NCBI RefSeq assembly: GCF_001294335.1
Contig: NZ_LGKG01000001.1
Location: 682,001-746,000 of the forward strand
From: Streptomyces chattanoogensis
GTDB taxonomy: Bacteria; Actinomycetota; Actinomycetes; Streptomycetales; Streptomycetaceae
Direction: 5' to 3'
DNA: 64,000 nucleotides
Numbering within the stretch: position 1 is the stretch's first letter; each line of letters opens with the position of its first letter. Below the pieces are notes generated by a model. That model searched no databases. It saw only the letters and a list, made by a program, of their open reading frames with translations, and was not told the DNA's origin. The translations under genes and the position numbers were made by a program. Below, piece by piece: positions 53,126 through 62,416 of the stretch.

Positions 53126-53967
53126 CGGGCCACCACGTACCGGAACACGTTCGGCATCCAGACCGTCCCGTCCGCCCGCTGATGCGGGTGCAGCGCCTCG
53201 CCGAGCTCCTTCTCCACCTGCCGTCGCTCGGTCACCTCCAGCGCGGCGTCGAAGGCTCCCGTCGACAGCAGGCCGCGCACCGCGCTCGGCAGGTCCGCAT
53301 AGCCGAACGGGCAGGCCACCCGCCCCGAGCCGTCGGGCCGCAGTCCCGCCCGTTCCGCCAGGTCCTCCAGGTCGTCCCGCCCGCCGGGCCGCCAGCCGCC
53401 GCCCCTGTGCAGGGGGTCGGCCAGCCGCCGTGCGACCCGCAGCACCCCGGCGGTGGCGCACCGTTCCGCGGGGCCCCAGCCGCCCAGCACCACCGCGCCG
53501 CCGCGCTCCGCGAGAACGGCCGCCGCGGTCAGCGACGCCGTCAGTTCCTCGACGGTGCTCCCGCAGTCCGACGGATGGAACGCGGTGATCACATGGAACG
53601 GCGCGTCCCCGGACGCCGCCTCCAGCCCGCCGTGCACCAGCCGGGCCGCCCCCGGGCCGCCGTTCGGTGAGAGCCGCTCCCGCGCCAGCTCCAGCCGCGA
53701 CGCGTCCGCGTCCACCCCGCTGACCTGTGCCCCCCGCGCCGCCGCCAGCAGCAGCGCGAGCCCGGAACCGCAGCCGAGCCCCAGCAGCCGGGTGCCGGCG
53801 CCGATCCCCAGCCGGTCGTACGCGGCCTCGTACAGCGGCACCAGCATCCGCTCCTGGATCTCGGCCCAGTCCCGGGCCCGCGCCTGCGAACCGGCCGGAT
53901 CGCGAGGGCCCGCTCCGTGCGGGGAGGCGGGGTCCGGAAGCTGGTGCCGCACGAGCGTGGGTGACAT
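53107..53967 (-). CDS. SAM-dependent methyltransferase
   Basis: A 286-residue class I methyltransferase. Motif I LLGLGCGSGLALLLAAA (about residues 63-79), VSGVDADASRLELARERL with the ribose-binding Asp, and VITAFHPSDCGSTVEEL fit the fold. The rest aligns with small-molecule methyltransferases of the UbiE type; the substrate is unknown. Its last codons lie inside the right arm of the long palindrome at 52737-53125. The ATG at 53967 gives MSPTLVRHQLP with a weak GGGG site before it. It is divergent from the SprT-like gene. Confidence 0.87.
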   Translation of the reverse strand: MSPTLVRHQLPDPASPHGAGPRDPAGSQARARDWAEIQERMLVPLYEAAYDRLGIGAGTRLLGLGCGSGLALLLAAARGAQVSGVDADASRLELARERLSPNGGPGAARLVHGGLEAASGDAPFHVITAFHPSDCGSTVEELTASLTAAAVLAERGGAVVLGGWGPAERCATAGVLRVARRLADPLHRGGGWRPGGRDDLEDLAERAGLRPDGSGRVACPFGYADLPSAVRGLLSTGAFDAALEVTERRQVEKELGEALHPHQRADGTVWMPNVFRYVVARPLRFA

Positions 53968-54436
53968 GGAAGGGCCCCTATTCGCCGAGAACCGAAGCTG
54001 TTCAGTGCCGATCGCCCCCGTGTCCGAGCGTTGTGCGCCCCCGCAATCCAGACAACTGCGCATCCGTCCGGTCGTCCAGAGGGTGCGCCGGGGTTGTCTC
54101 CCGCGCGCCCCCGTATGCGCCGGGCCCCCCGCCGTGCGCGCCGTTTCAGCCTGCCCCGGCCCGCGCCGGTCCGCCACGCCGGAGCCCGCCGATCGCCGTG
54201 CCGCCCCGTTCGGCGGACGGTGCCCCGTGGCCCTACGGTGGGCCGTACGATCCCCGTCGGGACCGCGGCCCCGGCGGGCGCGCGTATTACGCCGTGCGGT
54301 GTACGCGGGGGTACGCCCCGGCTTGCGGGCGACTGGCCCACGGCACGGCCCATGACCAGAAACTGACTGGTACGTGCAAATTATTTGGGATGGCCCGGAA
54401 TCGGAACACTGGGCGACCCCGGCTCGTTGTCACGAC
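53968..54436. other. Non-coding region between methyltransferase and SprT-like genes
   Basis: 469 GC-rich bases with no convincing gene on either strand. An AT-rich patch GCAAATTATTTGGG at about 54377-54390 may be part of a promoter for the downstream gene, but no well-spaced -35/-10 pair is clear. A GTG at 54374 could extend the SprT-like gene 21 codons upstream. Confidence 0.4.
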
Positions 54437-55027
54437 GTGAGCACGACACCGCCTGTTCTCGCCGCCGAGCTGGCGCTCGCGTGGGCCGATATTCAACGGC
54501 ACCACCCCGAGCTGCCGGACCTGGCCGCGCCCGAGTCCCTGATCGGAGAGTCCTCGTCCGCCTGCGGCGCCGAACTCTCCTTCGAACGGCTGCTCCACGA
54601 GGCAGTCCACGGCATCGCCGCCGCCCGCGGCATCCGCGACACCTCCCGGGCAGGCCGCTACCACAACCGCCGGTTCCTGGCGATCGCCGAGGAGCTGGGC
54701 CTGGACCATGTCGACGAACCGCATCCCAGCAGCGGCTTCTCCCTGGTCACACTCAGTCCCGAGGCCCGGAGGCGCTACCGCCCCACCATCGAGCGCCTCG
54801 CCAGAGCCCTCAAAGCACACACCGTGGCCACCGCCACCGACACCGCCCGCAGCTTCCGCGGCCCGGCCGCCCGGCACGGCTCCTCCGGAGGCGGCGTCCG
54901 CGTCAAGGCCGTGTGCGACTGCGGGCGCAACGTCCGCGTCGTACCGTCCGTGCTGGCCCAGGCGCCGATCGTCTGCGGCGGCTGCGGCAAGCCCTTCCGC
55001 ATCCCCGAGGTGGCCGCGGTCGGCTGA
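54437..55027 (+). CDS. SprT-like zinc metalloprotease-family protein
   Basis: A 196-residue protein. Near residue 50, [17 protein letters not shown] holds an HExxH zinc-protease motif, followed by [16 protein letters not shown], in which a third ligand is expected in SprT-like folds. The C-terminus has a zinc ribbon: [10 protein letters not shown] / [14 protein letters not shown], four cysteines. This layout resembles SprT/Spartan-type DNA-protein crosslink proteases, but the bacterial role is not known. GTG at 54437 gives [16 protein letters not shown]; a GTG at 54374 is an alternative. It stands just upstream of rpsP, a conserved position in Streptomyces. Confidence 0.8.
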   Translation: MSTTPPVLAAELALAWADIQRHHPELPDLAAPESLIGESSSACGAELSFERLLHEAVHGIAAARGIRDTSRAGRYHNRRFLAIAEELGLDHVDEPHPSSGFSLVTLSPEARRRYRPTIERLARALKAHTVATATDTARSFRGPAARHGSSGGGVRVKAVCDCGRNVRVVPSVLAQAPIVCGGCGKPFRIPEVAAVG

Positions 55028-55182
55028 CCGCACCGCGTGTGGCACAATGGCCAGCTGTACTCGACAGCCGCACAGGACCCCTCTCTCCTCCGGCTGACGC
55101 GTCCATCGGGCACCCGAGTACCGCAACCCCACGTGGCATCTCGTTGTGCCCCACCACGTCAAGACCAGGAGACACCACTCCC

Positions 55183-55623
55183 GTGGCAGTCAAGATCAAG
55201 CTGAAGCGTCTGGGCAAGATCCGTTCGCCTCACTACCGCATCGTCATCGCCGACTCCCGTACCCGCCGTGACGGCCGGGCCATCGAGGAGATCGGCCTGT
55301 ACCACCCGGTGCAGAACCCCTCGCGCATCGAGGTCAACTCCGAGCGTGCCCAGTACTGGCTGAGCGTCGGTGCGCAGCCGACCGAGCCCGTTCTGGCCAT
55401 CCTCAAGGTCACCGGCGACTGGCAGAAGTTCAAGGGCCTGCCGGCCCCGGCGCCGATGAAGGTCGCCGAGCCCAAGGCCGACAAGCGCGCCCTCTTCGAG
55501 GCCGCCGCCAAGGCTTCCGGTGACGAGCCGAAGGGTGAGGCCATCACCCCGAAGGCGAAGAAGGCCGACAAGAAGGCGGATGAGGCTGCGGCCGAGTCCA
55601 CCTCCGAGTCGACCGAGGCCTGA
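55183..55623 (+). CDS. rpsP: 30S ribosomal protein S16
   Basis: A 146-residue ribosomal protein. [20 protein letters not shown] and [19 protein letters not shown] are diagnostic. The C-terminal 60 residues are a lysine/alanine/glutamate-rich extension typical of actinobacteria ([17 protein letters not shown]). The GTG at 55183 follows AGGAGACACC. A GGCACAATGG block at 55041-55050 may carry the -10 box, giving a leader of about 130 bases. It heads the rpsP-khpA-rimM-trmD-rplS cluster. Confidence 0.96.
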   Translation: MAVKIKLKRLGKIRSPHYRIVIADSRTRRDGRAIEEIGLYHPVQNPSRIEVNSERAQYWLSVGAQPTEPVLAILKVTGDWQKFKGLPAPAPMKVAEPKADKRALFEAAAKASGDEPKGEAITPKAKKADKKADEAAAESTSESTEA

Positions 55624-55625
55624 GC

Positions 55626-55865
55626 ATGCTCGAGGAAGCCCTCGAGCACCTCGTCAAGGGCATCGTCGACAACCCCGATGACGTGCAGGTAGCCTCGCGC
55701 ACCCTGCGCCGCGGGCGCGTTCTCGAGGTCCGGGTTCACCCCGACGACCTCGGCAAGGTGATCGGCCGCAACGGCCGTACCGCCCGCGCCCTGCGAACCG
55801 TCGTGGGCGCCATCGGCGGCCGGGGTATCCGCGTCGACCTGGTCGACGTGGACGACGTCCGCTGA
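55626..55865 (+). CDS. khpA: KH-domain RNA-binding protein KhpA
   Basis: A 79-residue single KH domain. The GxxG loop is KVIGRNGRTARALR, within VHPDDLGKVIGRNGRTA. KhpA proteins bind RNA, in other bacteria together with Jag/KhpB, and are always found between rpsP and rimM. The ATG at 55626 is 2 bases after the rpsP stop. Confidence 0.95.
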   Translation: MLEEALEHLVKGIVDNPDDVQVASRTLRRGRVLEVRVHPDDLGKVIGRNGRTARALRTVVGAIGGRGIRVDLVDVDDVR

Positions 55866-55883
55866 CAAGTTGAACACCGGCTC

Positions 55884-55917
55884 GGGCCGGGGAGGGCTTT
55901 CGAGCCGTCCCCGGCCC
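55884..55917 (+). terminator. Internal hairpin between khpA and rimM
   Basis: A 10-bp stem (55884-55893 with 55908-55917) plus an inner GGCT/AGCC stem around TTCG. It may attenuate transcription into rimM-trmD-rplS; the 160-base gap here is the only large one in the cluster. Confidence 0.5.
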
Positions 55918-56026
55918 GTACCCGTTGGCGGCGATCTCCTGTGGGCCGCCACCATCAATCGAGGAACCACGACGGCGAGAGACCACCTTCGCGAAAGCGG
56001 CGGCGGTTCAGCCGCAAGGAGCAGTA

Positions 56027-56581
56027 GTGCAGCTGGTAGTTGCCCGAATCGGCCGGGCCCACGGCATCAAGGGCGAGGTCACCGTAGAGGTGCGCACCGA
56101 CGAGCCCGAACTGCGGCTCGCCCCCGGGGCCGTCCTCGCCACCGATCCGTCCTCCGCCGGGCCGCTGACCATCGCCACCGGGCGGGTGCACAGCGGCCGG
56201 CTGCTGCTGCGCTTCGAGGGCGTCGCTGACCGTACCGCCGCCGAGGCGCTGCGCAACATCCTGCTGATCGCGGAGGTCGACCCCGAGGAGGTCCCCGAGG
56301 ACCCCGAGGAGTTCTACGACCACCAGCTGATCGACCTCGATGTCGTCACCCGCGACGGCACCGCCGTCGGCCGGATCACCGAGGTCTCCCACCTGCCCTA
56401 CCAGGACCTGCTGATCGTCGAGCGTCCCGACGGCAGCGAGGTCATGGTCCCGTTCGTCGCCGAGATCGTCCCCGAGATCGACCTCGAGGAGCAGCGCGCG
56501 GTGATCGACCCGCCGCCCGGCCTGCTCGACGACAGCGAGGCGGAGATCGCCTCCAGCCGTTCCGCCCGCGAGGACAGCTGA
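56027..56581 (+). CDS. rimM: 16S rRNA processing protein RimM
   Basis: A 184-residue 30S maturation factor that binds S19. [18 protein letters not shown] is the N-terminal signature, [15 protein letters not shown] starts the PRC-barrel, and [17 protein letters not shown] follows. The GTG at 56027 has AAGGAGC 6 bases upstream. The stop overlaps the trmD ATG by one base. Confidence 0.95.
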   Translation: MQLVVARIGRAHGIKGEVTVEVRTDEPELRLAPGAVLATDPSSAGPLTIATGRVHSGRLLLRFEGVADRTAAEALRNILLIAEVDPEEVPEDPEEFYDHQLIDLDVVTRDGTAVGRITEVSHLPYQDLLIVERPDGSEVMVPFVAEIVPEIDLEEQRAVIDPPPGLLDDSEAEIASSRSAREDS

Positions 56582-57390
56582 TGCGGCTCGACATCGTCAC
56601 GATCTTCCCCGAATACCTCGAGCCGCTGAACGTCTCCCTCGTCGGCAAGGCCCGCGCCCGCGGGCAGCTCGACGTCCGCATCCACGACCTGCGGGAGTGG
56701 ACGCACGACAAGCACCACACCGTCGACGACACCCCCTACGGCGGCGGCCCCGGCATGGTCATGAAGCCCGAGCCGTGGGGCGAGGCCCTGGACGAGATCC
56801 TCGCCTCCGGCGACGGGCGGCCCGTCATGGTCGTCCCCACCCCCAGCGGCGCGCCCTTCACCCAGCAGCTCGCCGTCGAGCTCTCCGAAGCCCCCTGGCT
56901 GGTGTTCACACCCGCCCGCTACGAAGGCATCGACCGCCGCGTCATCGAGGAGTACGGCGACCGCCTCGACGTCCGCGAGGTGTCCATCGGCGACTACGTC
57001 CTGGCCGGCGGCGAGGCACCCGTCCTGGTCATGGTCGAGGCCATCGCCCGTCTGCTGCCCGGCGTCCTCGGCAACGCCGCCTCCCACCAGGACGACTCCT
57101 TCGCGCCCGGCGCGATGGCCGACCTCCTGGAGGGCCCCGTCTACACCAAGCCCCCCGAGTGGCGCGGCCGTACGATCCCCGAGGTGCTGCTCAGCGGCCA
57201 CCACGGCAAGATCGCCAGGTGGCGCCGCGACGAGGCGTTCCGCCGCACCGACCGCAACCGCCCCGATCTGATCGAGCGCGCCGACCCCGCCGCATTCGAC
57301 AAGAAGGACCGCGAGATCCTCGCCGCGCTGGGCTGGGCACCGGGAACGGACGGCCGATTTGGGCGCACGAGCGAGGCCGTGGAAGAATAG
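56581..57390 (+). CDS. trmD: tRNA (guanine(37)-N1)-methyltransferase
   Basis: A 269-residue SPOUT methyltransferase that prevents frameshifting by methylating G37. LDIVTIFPEYLEPLNVSLV at the N-terminus, DDTPYGGGPGMVMKPEP, the knot region RYEGIDRRVIEEY / SIGDYVLAGGE and VLLSGHHGKIARWRRDEA are diagnostic. Translationally coupled to rimM. Confidence 0.97.
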   Translation: MRLDIVTIFPEYLEPLNVSLVGKARARGQLDVRIHDLREWTHDKHHTVDDTPYGGGPGMVMKPEPWGEALDEILASGDGRPVMVVPTPSGAPFTQQLAVELSEAPWLVFTPARYEGIDRRVIEEYGDRLDVREVSIGDYVLAGGEAPVLVMVEAIARLLPGVLGNAASHQDDSFAPGAMADLLEGPVYTKPPEWRGRTIPEVLLSGHHGKIARWRRDEAFRRTDRNRPDLIERADPAAFDKKDREILAALGWAPGTDGRFGRTSEAVEE

Positions 57391-57524
57391 GCCGCTGCTG
57401 TGTGCGTCCGGTGCGCGCCCCTGCCACAGGGGGAACGACGCCCGCCCGACGGAACGGCAGCTCGAACATCCCTTTTCAACTTCCCGTTGATGACCTGTGG
57501 CATCAGCGAAGAAAGCAGTAGGTC

Positions 57525-57872
57525 ATGAACCTTCTCGACTCCGTCGACGCCGCGTCGAAGCGCAGCGACATCCCGGCCTTCCGCCCGGGTGACACCGTCA
57601 ACGTCCACGTCCGCGTCATCGAGGGCAACCGCTCCCGTGTGCAGCAGTTCAAGGGCGTGGTCATCCGCCGTCAGGGCGCCGGCGTGCGCGAGACCTTCAC
57701 GGTCCGCAAGGTCAGCTTCTCCGTCGGCGTCGAGCGCACCTTCCCGGTGCACACCCCGATCGTCGAGAAGATCGAGGTCGTGACCCGCGGTGACGTCCGT
57801 CGCGCCAAGCTGTACTACCTGCGCGAGCTCCGCGGCAAGGCCGCGAAGATCAAGGAGAAGCGCGACAACTGA
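57525..57872 (+). CDS. rplS: 50S ribosomal protein L19
   Basis: A 115-residue ribosomal protein: [53 protein letters not shown] and [20 protein letters not shown]. Follows trmD after 134 bases, the last member of the RNA-maturation cluster. Confidence 0.97.
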   Translation: MNLLDSVDAASKRSDIPAFRPGDTVNVHVRVIEGNRSRVQQFKGVVIRRQGAGVRETFTVRKVSFSVGVERTFPVHTPIVEKIEVVTRGDVRRAKLYYLRELRGKAAKIKEKRDN

Positions 57873-57968
57873 GCGCGGCCGCACCGGAGCGCGAATTTTT
57901 GCGCCGGAGCAACGCAAAGCCAAGCTCACGTACGGCGTCCGGAAACGGCCGGATAGGCTCGGGCCCCG

Positions 57969-58733
57969 ATGGACACCGACGCACAGCTCCCGGAGCGCGA
58001 CCCCTCTCCCACCCCCGAACAGGGGTCGGAGCAGCGGTCGCGCTCCGCGCGTTTTCCCGCGGGAATCGCGCGCCTCGGCCACCGGCCCGTCACCCTGCTG
58101 GTGTGCTGCCTGGCCTTTCTGTTCCTGCTCAGCACGTTCGTCGTACAGCCTTTTCTGATCCCCAGCTCCTCCATGGAGAACACCCTGCGGATCGGGGACC
58201 GGGTGCTGGTCAACAAGCTGGCGTACCGTTTCGGAGGTGAGCCCCGGCGCGGCGATGTCGTGGTGTTCGACGGCACGGGGTCCTTCGTTCACAGCAACTC
58301 GGGAGAGAATCCCGTCACGGCCCTGCTGCGCGGGGCCGGCGCGGCGCTGGGCCTGGCCCGGCCCGCGGACACCGACTACGTCAAGCGGGTGATCGGGGTC
58401 GGCGGCGACCACGTGACCTGCTGTGACAAACGGGGGCGGATCAAAGTGAACGGAAGGCCGGTCAGCGAGGGCTATCTCCATCCCGGGGACGCCCCGTCGT
58501 CGGTGGACTTCGACATCGTGGTGCCGGAAGGGAAGCTGTGGGTGATGGGGGACCACCGCGCAAGGTCCAGCGATTCCCGCGACCACCTCGGTGAGGCCGG
58601 CGGCGGCACCGTACCGGTCGGCAAGGTGATCGGCCGGGCCGACTGGATCAGCTGGCCCGTAGGCCGCTGGAGCACCATCGACGCCCCGCGCTCCTTCGAT
58701 GCCATACCCGTCCCGGCAGGCCCCCATGGGTAA
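57969..58733 (+). CDS. sipW: Type I signal peptidase, first of four (sipW position)
   Basis: A 254-residue membrane serine protease that cleaves signal peptides outside the membrane. One N-terminal transmembrane helix (VTLLVCCLAFLFLLSTFVV, about residues 42-60) is followed by the catalytic serine in IPSSSMENTL and the catalytic lysine in DYVKRVIGVGGD. The VMGDHRARSSDSRDH box is box E. No C-terminal anchor is obvious, which fits the SipW type. The stop overlaps the next sip gene by 8 bases, so the four genes form an operon. The symbol is assigned by order in S. coelicolor and S. lividans. Confidence 0.9.
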   Translation: MDTDAQLPERDPSPTPEQGSEQRSRSARFPAGIARLGHRPVTLLVCCLAFLFLLSTFVVQPFLIPSSSMENTLRIGDRVLVNKLAYRFGGEPRRGDVVVFDGTGSFVHSNSGENPVTALLRGAGAALGLARPADTDYVKRVIGVGGDHVTCCDKRGRIKVNGRPVSEGYLHPGDAPSSVDFDIVVPEGKLWVMGDHRARSSDSRDHLGEAGGGTVPVGKVIGRADWISWPVGRWSTIDAPRSFDAIPVPAGPHG

Positions 58734-59793
58734 GCGCGGCAAGCCCCGCCACGGGGGCCGGAGCGCCGCCCCGGCGCCGGATGCGCAGGAGCCCGGCACC
58801 GACGCGCCCGCGGCGGGCGGTGAGCCCGGCGGGAGCCCCCGCCGGACCGGCGGCCGGGCCGAGCGCCGCCGCCAGGCCAAGCGCATCAAACGCCGCAGAC
58901 AGCGCTCCTACCTCAAGGAAATCCCGATCCTCATCGGGGTGGCGCTGGCCATCGCCCTGGTACTGAAGACCTTCCTGGTCCAGGCGTTCGTGATCCCGTC
59001 CGGCTCCATGGAGAAGACGATCAAGATCGGCGACCGGGTGCTGGTCGACAAGCTCACGCCCTGGTTCGGCGCCAAGCCGGAACGCGGTGATGTCGTGGTC
59101 TTCAAGGACCCGGGGAACTGGCTGCCCCCGGACGAGAAGAGCCGCATCGGCGGTGAGCCGCCGGTGGGGGTGAAGCAGTTCAAGGACTTTATGACCTTCA
59201 TCGGACTGCTGCCCTCCGCCGACGAAAAAGACCTGATCAAGCGGGTCATCGGGGTCGGCGGCGACACCGTGAAGTGCTGCGATGTCAAGGGCCGTGTCAC
59301 CGTCAACGGCACACCGCTGAACGAGCCGTACATCCACCCCGGAAACCCGCCCTCGCAGCTGAAATTCACCGTGCACGTCCCCACCGGACGGATCTTCGTG
59401 ATGGGCGACCACCGCTCGGACTCCGCGGATTCACGCTTCCACCTGGATGAGCCGTACCGTGGCACGGTCTCGGAGGACAACGTCGTGGGACAGGCCGTGG
59501 TGATCGCCTGGCCGTTCAGCCACTGGCGGCGTCTGGAGGAGACCGGCACCTTCCAGACGGTGCGCGACGCGCCGGGTGCGAGAGCGGCTGCCGGGCAGGT
59601 GCCGCATAGGCTGTACCCCGAGAGTTTGGCCGTACTCCCGACCCCTGCGGAACTCCCGCTCGTTATGGGAGTGGTGGGCCTGCACCGGTTGACGGGCGGG
59701 CGAGTGCGTGGAGTAAGGAGCAGATGTGGGGGACTTGGCGGTCGGCGCGCGGTCCGGAACCGAAGAGCCCGAAGAGCCGGCGGGGCAGGTTGA
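58726..59793 (+). CDS. sipX: Type I signal peptidase, second of four (sipX position)
   Basis: A 355-residue signal peptidase with a basic N-terminal segment (RRTGGRAERRRQAKRIKRRR), a transmembrane helix (ILIGVALAIALVLKTFLV), Ser in IPSGSMEKTI, Lys in DLIKRVIGVGGD and box E VMGDHRSDSADSRF. The last 70 residues include a weakly hydrophobic stretch (AELPLVMGVVGLHRL) and an arginine-rich end, and the 3' end overlaps the start of the next gene by 68 bases in another frame. The ATG at 58726 overlaps sipW by 8 bases. Confidence 0.9.
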   Translation: MGKRGKPRHGGRSAAPAPDAQEPGTDAPAAGGEPGGSPRRTGGRAERRRQAKRIKRRRQRSYLKEIPILIGVALAIALVLKTFLVQAFVIPSGSMEKTIKIGDRVLVDKLTPWFGAKPERGDVVVFKDPGNWLPPDEKSRIGGEPPVGVKQFKDFMTFIGLLPSADEKDLIKRVIGVGGDTVKCCDVKGRVTVNGTPLNEPYIHPGNPPSQLKFTVHVPTGRIFVMGDHRSDSADSRFHLDEPYRGTVSEDNVVGQAVVIAWPFSHWRRLEETGTFQTVRDAPGARAAAGQVPHRLYPESLAVLPTPAELPLVMGVVGLHRLTGGRVRGVRSRCGGLGGRRAVRNRRARRAGGAG

Positions 59794-60718
59794 GTCCTCG
59801 CACCAGGCGACGAGTTCCGCGCATCAGTCACAGTCACAGTCGAAGTCAGCGTCTCAGCGGCCGGCGCCGCCCGGTCCGGCCGGCCCGTCCGTCACGGCGG
59901 ACGAGGAGGTAGCCGGCAGGGTGAAGAAGGCCAAGAAGCCGCGCGCCTTCTGGAAGGAGCTGCCGATCCTCATCGGCATCGCCCTTCTCCTCGCGCTGCT
60001 GATCAAGACGTTCCTGGTGCAGGCGTTCTCCATCCCCTCCGACTCCATGCAGGACACCCTGCAGCGGGGGGACCGGGTGCTGGTCGACAAGCTGACGCCG
60101 TGGTTCGGGTCGAAGCCGCAGCGCGGCGAGGTCGTCGTCTTCCACGACCCGGGCGGCTGGCTCAACGAGACGCCCACCCCCGAGCCCAACCCCGTCCAGA
60201 AGGTCCTCAGCTTCATCGGCCTGATGCCGTCCGCCGAGGAGAAGGACCTGATCAAGCGGGTCATCGCGGTCGGCGGCGACACCGTGGAGTGCCATGGCAC
60301 CGGCCCGGTGAAGGTCAACGGCAAGGCGCTCCAGGAGGACTCGTACATCTTCCCCGGCGCCACCCCCTGCGGTGACCGCGCCTTCGGCCCGATCAAGGTC
60401 CCCAAGGGCCGCATCTGGGTCATGGGCGACCACCGCGACGACTCGCTCGACTCCCGCTACCACCAGAACCTCAAGGGCAATGGCACGGTCTCGGTCGACG
60501 AGGTGGTCGGCCGCGCCTTCACCATCGCCTGGCCGATCGACCGCTGGGCGACGCTGCCGGTGCCCGACACCTTCGGCCAGCCCGGGATCAACACCGCGAT
60601 GGCGGCGGCCCCGGCCACCCTGGGCCTCGCGGGCGCCGTGCCGATCGTGCTCTGGCGCCGCCGGAGGCTGAGCGGAGATCGTCCCCGGGTACTGACCGGC
60701 AGCCGTTACCCCAGGTAG
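59726..60718 (+). CDS. sipY: Type I signal peptidase, third of four (sipY position)
   Basis: A 330-residue signal peptidase. A Ser/Gln-rich N-terminus precedes ILIGIALLLALLIKTFLVQA (helix 1). The catalytic Ser is in IPSDSMQDTL, Lys in DLIKRVIAVGGD, and box E is VMGDHRDDSLDSRY. A second hydrophobic segment near the C-terminus (AAAPATLGLAGAVPIVLW) gives the two-anchor topology. In S. lividans SipY is the most important of the four for secretion. GTG at 59726 with AAGGAG 7 bases upstream, inside the end of the previous gene. Confidence 0.92.
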   Translation: MGDLAVGARSGTEEPEEPAGQVESSHQATSSAHQSQSQSKSASQRPAPPGPAGPSVTADEEVAGRVKKAKKPRAFWKELPILIGIALLLALLIKTFLVQAFSIPSDSMQDTLQRGDRVLVDKLTPWFGSKPQRGEVVVFHDPGGWLNETPTPEPNPVQKVLSFIGLMPSAEEKDLIKRVIAVGGDTVECHGTGPVKVNGKALQEDSYIFPGATPCGDRAFGPIKVPKGRIWVMGDHRDDSLDSRYHQNLKGNGTVSVDEVVGRAFTIAWPIDRWATLPVPDTFGQPGINTAMAAAPATLGLAGAVPIVLWRRRRLSGDRPRVLTGSRYPR

Positions 60719-60772
60719 GGTGCCGTCCCAGATCTTCGACGCGGGCGCCGCCCGCAGGGTGGGAGCGCTGGG

Positions 60773-61510
60773 ATGAGCAGCAGTACGGAACGCAGGACCG
60801 ACGGCCGCGGCCGGACCACGGGCAGTGTGCTGTCCGGTCTGGCCGTGGCCGTCGGCTGTGTGCTGTTCCTGGGCGGCTTCGTGTGGGCGGCACTGATCTA
60901 CCGCCCCTACACGGTGCCGACCGACTCGATGTCGCCGACCATCGCCGTCGGCGCGCGGGTCCTGGCCGAAAAGGTGGACGGCTCCGAGATACGCCGCGGC
61001 GACATCGTCGTCTTCAAGGACGCCGCCTGGGGCGAGCTGCCGATGGTCAAGCGCGTCGTCGGCGTGGGCGGTGACAAGGTCGCCTGCTGCACCGAGCAGG
61101 GCAGGCTCACCATCAACGGCAAGCCCGTCGAGGAACCGTATCTGCAGGGCCATGGCCCCGCCTCGCCCGTCGGCTTCAAGGCCGCCGTCCCCGCCGGCCA
61201 GCTCTTCCTCCTGGGCGACCACCGCAGCGACTCCCTCGACTCGCGCGTCCACCTCACCGACGGCGACCACGGCTCCGTACCGCGCAGCGCCGTCCAGGGC
61301 CGCGTCGACGCCCGCGCCTGGCCACTCGGCAGCATCGGTGTGATGCAGCGCCCCGCCGGCTTCGCCGCGCTCCCCGGCGGCACCTCACAGCCCGGCCCCG
61401 TCCAGCCCATCACCCTCGCCGTCGTTGCCGGAGCGGTCCTCATCCTGGCCGGTGCCGCCTACGGCCCGATTGCCCGGCGCAGGACCCGCAAGGCCCGCAG
61501 CCATGACTGA
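60773..61510 (+). CDS. sipZ: Type I signal peptidase, fourth of four (sipZ position)
   Basis: A 245-residue signal peptidase with N-terminal helix (LAVAVGCVLFLGGFVWAALI), Ser in VPTDSMSPTI, Lys in MVKRVVGVGGD, box E LLGDHRSDSLDSRVH, and a C-terminal helix (ITLAVVAGAVLILAGAAYG) followed by a basic tail. The stop overlaps the Nudix gene by 8 bases. Confidence 0.92.
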   Translation: MSSSTERRTDGRGRTTGSVLSGLAVAVGCVLFLGGFVWAALIYRPYTVPTDSMSPTIAVGARVLAEKVDGSEIRRGDIVVFKDAAWGELPMVKRVVGVGGDKVACCTEQGRLTINGKPVEEPYLQGHGPASPVGFKAAVPAGQLFLLGDHRSDSLDSRVHLTDGDHGSVPRSAVQGRVDARAWPLGSIGVMQRPAGFAALPGGTSQPGPVQPITLAVVAGAVLILAGAAYGPIARRRTRKARSHD

Positions 61511-62024
61511 GCCCGCGCCCCCCTCCGCCACCGACGGCTCCGCCGGTCACCGGCAGGTCTCGCGCATCGTCCTGCTCGACCCCGACGACCGGATCCTGCT
61601 GCTCCACGGCTTCGAACCGGACAACCCCTCCGACACCTGGTGGTTCACCCCCGGAGGCGGCCTGGAGGGCGGCGAGACCCGCGAGGAGGCGGCCCGCCGC
61701 GAACTCGTCGAGGAGACCGGCATCACCGACGCGGTCCTCGGCCCCGTCCTGTGGAAACGCCGCTGCTCCTTTCCCTTCGACGGGCGGCGCTGGGACCAGG
61801 ACGAGTGGTATTACCTGGGACGTACGGACCGGACCGCCACCGATATGGCCGGGCAGACGGACCTGGAGCGACGCAGCGTCTCGGGGCTGAGGTGGTGGAC
61901 TGTGGAGGAACTGTCTGCGTCGCATGAGACGGTGTATCCGACCAGACTCGCCGAGCTGCTGCGCACACTGCTCGACGAAGGGCCCCCGAGTGCGCCGGTG
62001 CTCCTGGAGACCGAGCGGGTCTGA
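61503..62024 (+). CDS. Nudix hydrolase
   Basis: A 173-residue Nudix-fold pyrophosphohydrolase. The Nudix box GGGLEGGETREEAARRELVE followed by ETGI is complete, with the GX5EX7REUXEEXGU pattern. SRIVLLDPDDRILLLHGFEP is the first strand, and WTPGG-like WWFTPGGG precedes the box. The substrate is unknown. The ATG at 61503 overlaps sipZ, so it belongs to the sip operon. Confidence 0.93.
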   Translation: MTEPAPPSATDGSAGHRQVSRIVLLDPDDRILLLHGFEPDNPSDTWWFTPGGGLEGGETREEAARRELVEETGITDAVLGPVLWKRRCSFPFDGRRWDQDEWYYLGRTDRTATDMAGQTDLERRSVSGLRWWTVEELSASHETVYPTRLAELLRTLLDEGPPSAPVLLETERV

Positions 62025-62062
62025 CGCACAATGGGGGGACGCACGGCTGAAGGGGATCTGCC

Positions 62063-62371
62063 ATGAGCGCCGAGGACCTCGAGAAGTACGAGACCGAGAT
62101 GGAGCTGAAGCTCTACCGGGAGTACCGCGACGTCGTCGGGCTGTTCAAGTACGTGATCGAAACCGAGCGTCGCTTCTACCTCACCAATGACTACGAGATG
62201 CAGGTGCACTCCGTTCAGGGCGAGGTCTTCTTCGAGGTCTCGATGGCCGACGCCTGGGTGTGGGACATGTACCGCCCGGCCCGATTCGTCAAGCAGGTGC
62301 GCGTCCTCACATTCAAGGATGTGAACATCGAGGAGCTCAACAAGAGCGATCTCGATCTTCCGGGGAGCTGA
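62063..62371 (+). CDS. DUF2469 family protein
   Basis: A 102-residue actinobacterial protein of unknown function, conserved beside yraN. Typical are EDLEKYETEMELKLYREYRD, GLFKYVIETERRFYL and MADAWVWDMYRPARFVKQVR. AAGGGGA precedes the ATG, and CACAAT (62027-62032) may be the -10 box. It is probably cytoplasmic. Confidence 0.92.
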   Translation: MSAEDLEKYETEMELKLYREYRDVVGLFKYVIETERRFYLTNDYEMQVHSVQGEVFFEVSMADAWVWDMYRPARFVKQVRVLTFKDVNIEELNKSDLDLPGS

Positions 62372-62416
62372 GGCCGGAACCGGCCGCGGGCCCGGTCACC
62401 CGTGCGGGTGACGGGG

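Noticed and set aside
57391..57524. An L19 leader RNA before rplS
   Set aside because: No convincing paired structure matching the known leader families was visible by eye.
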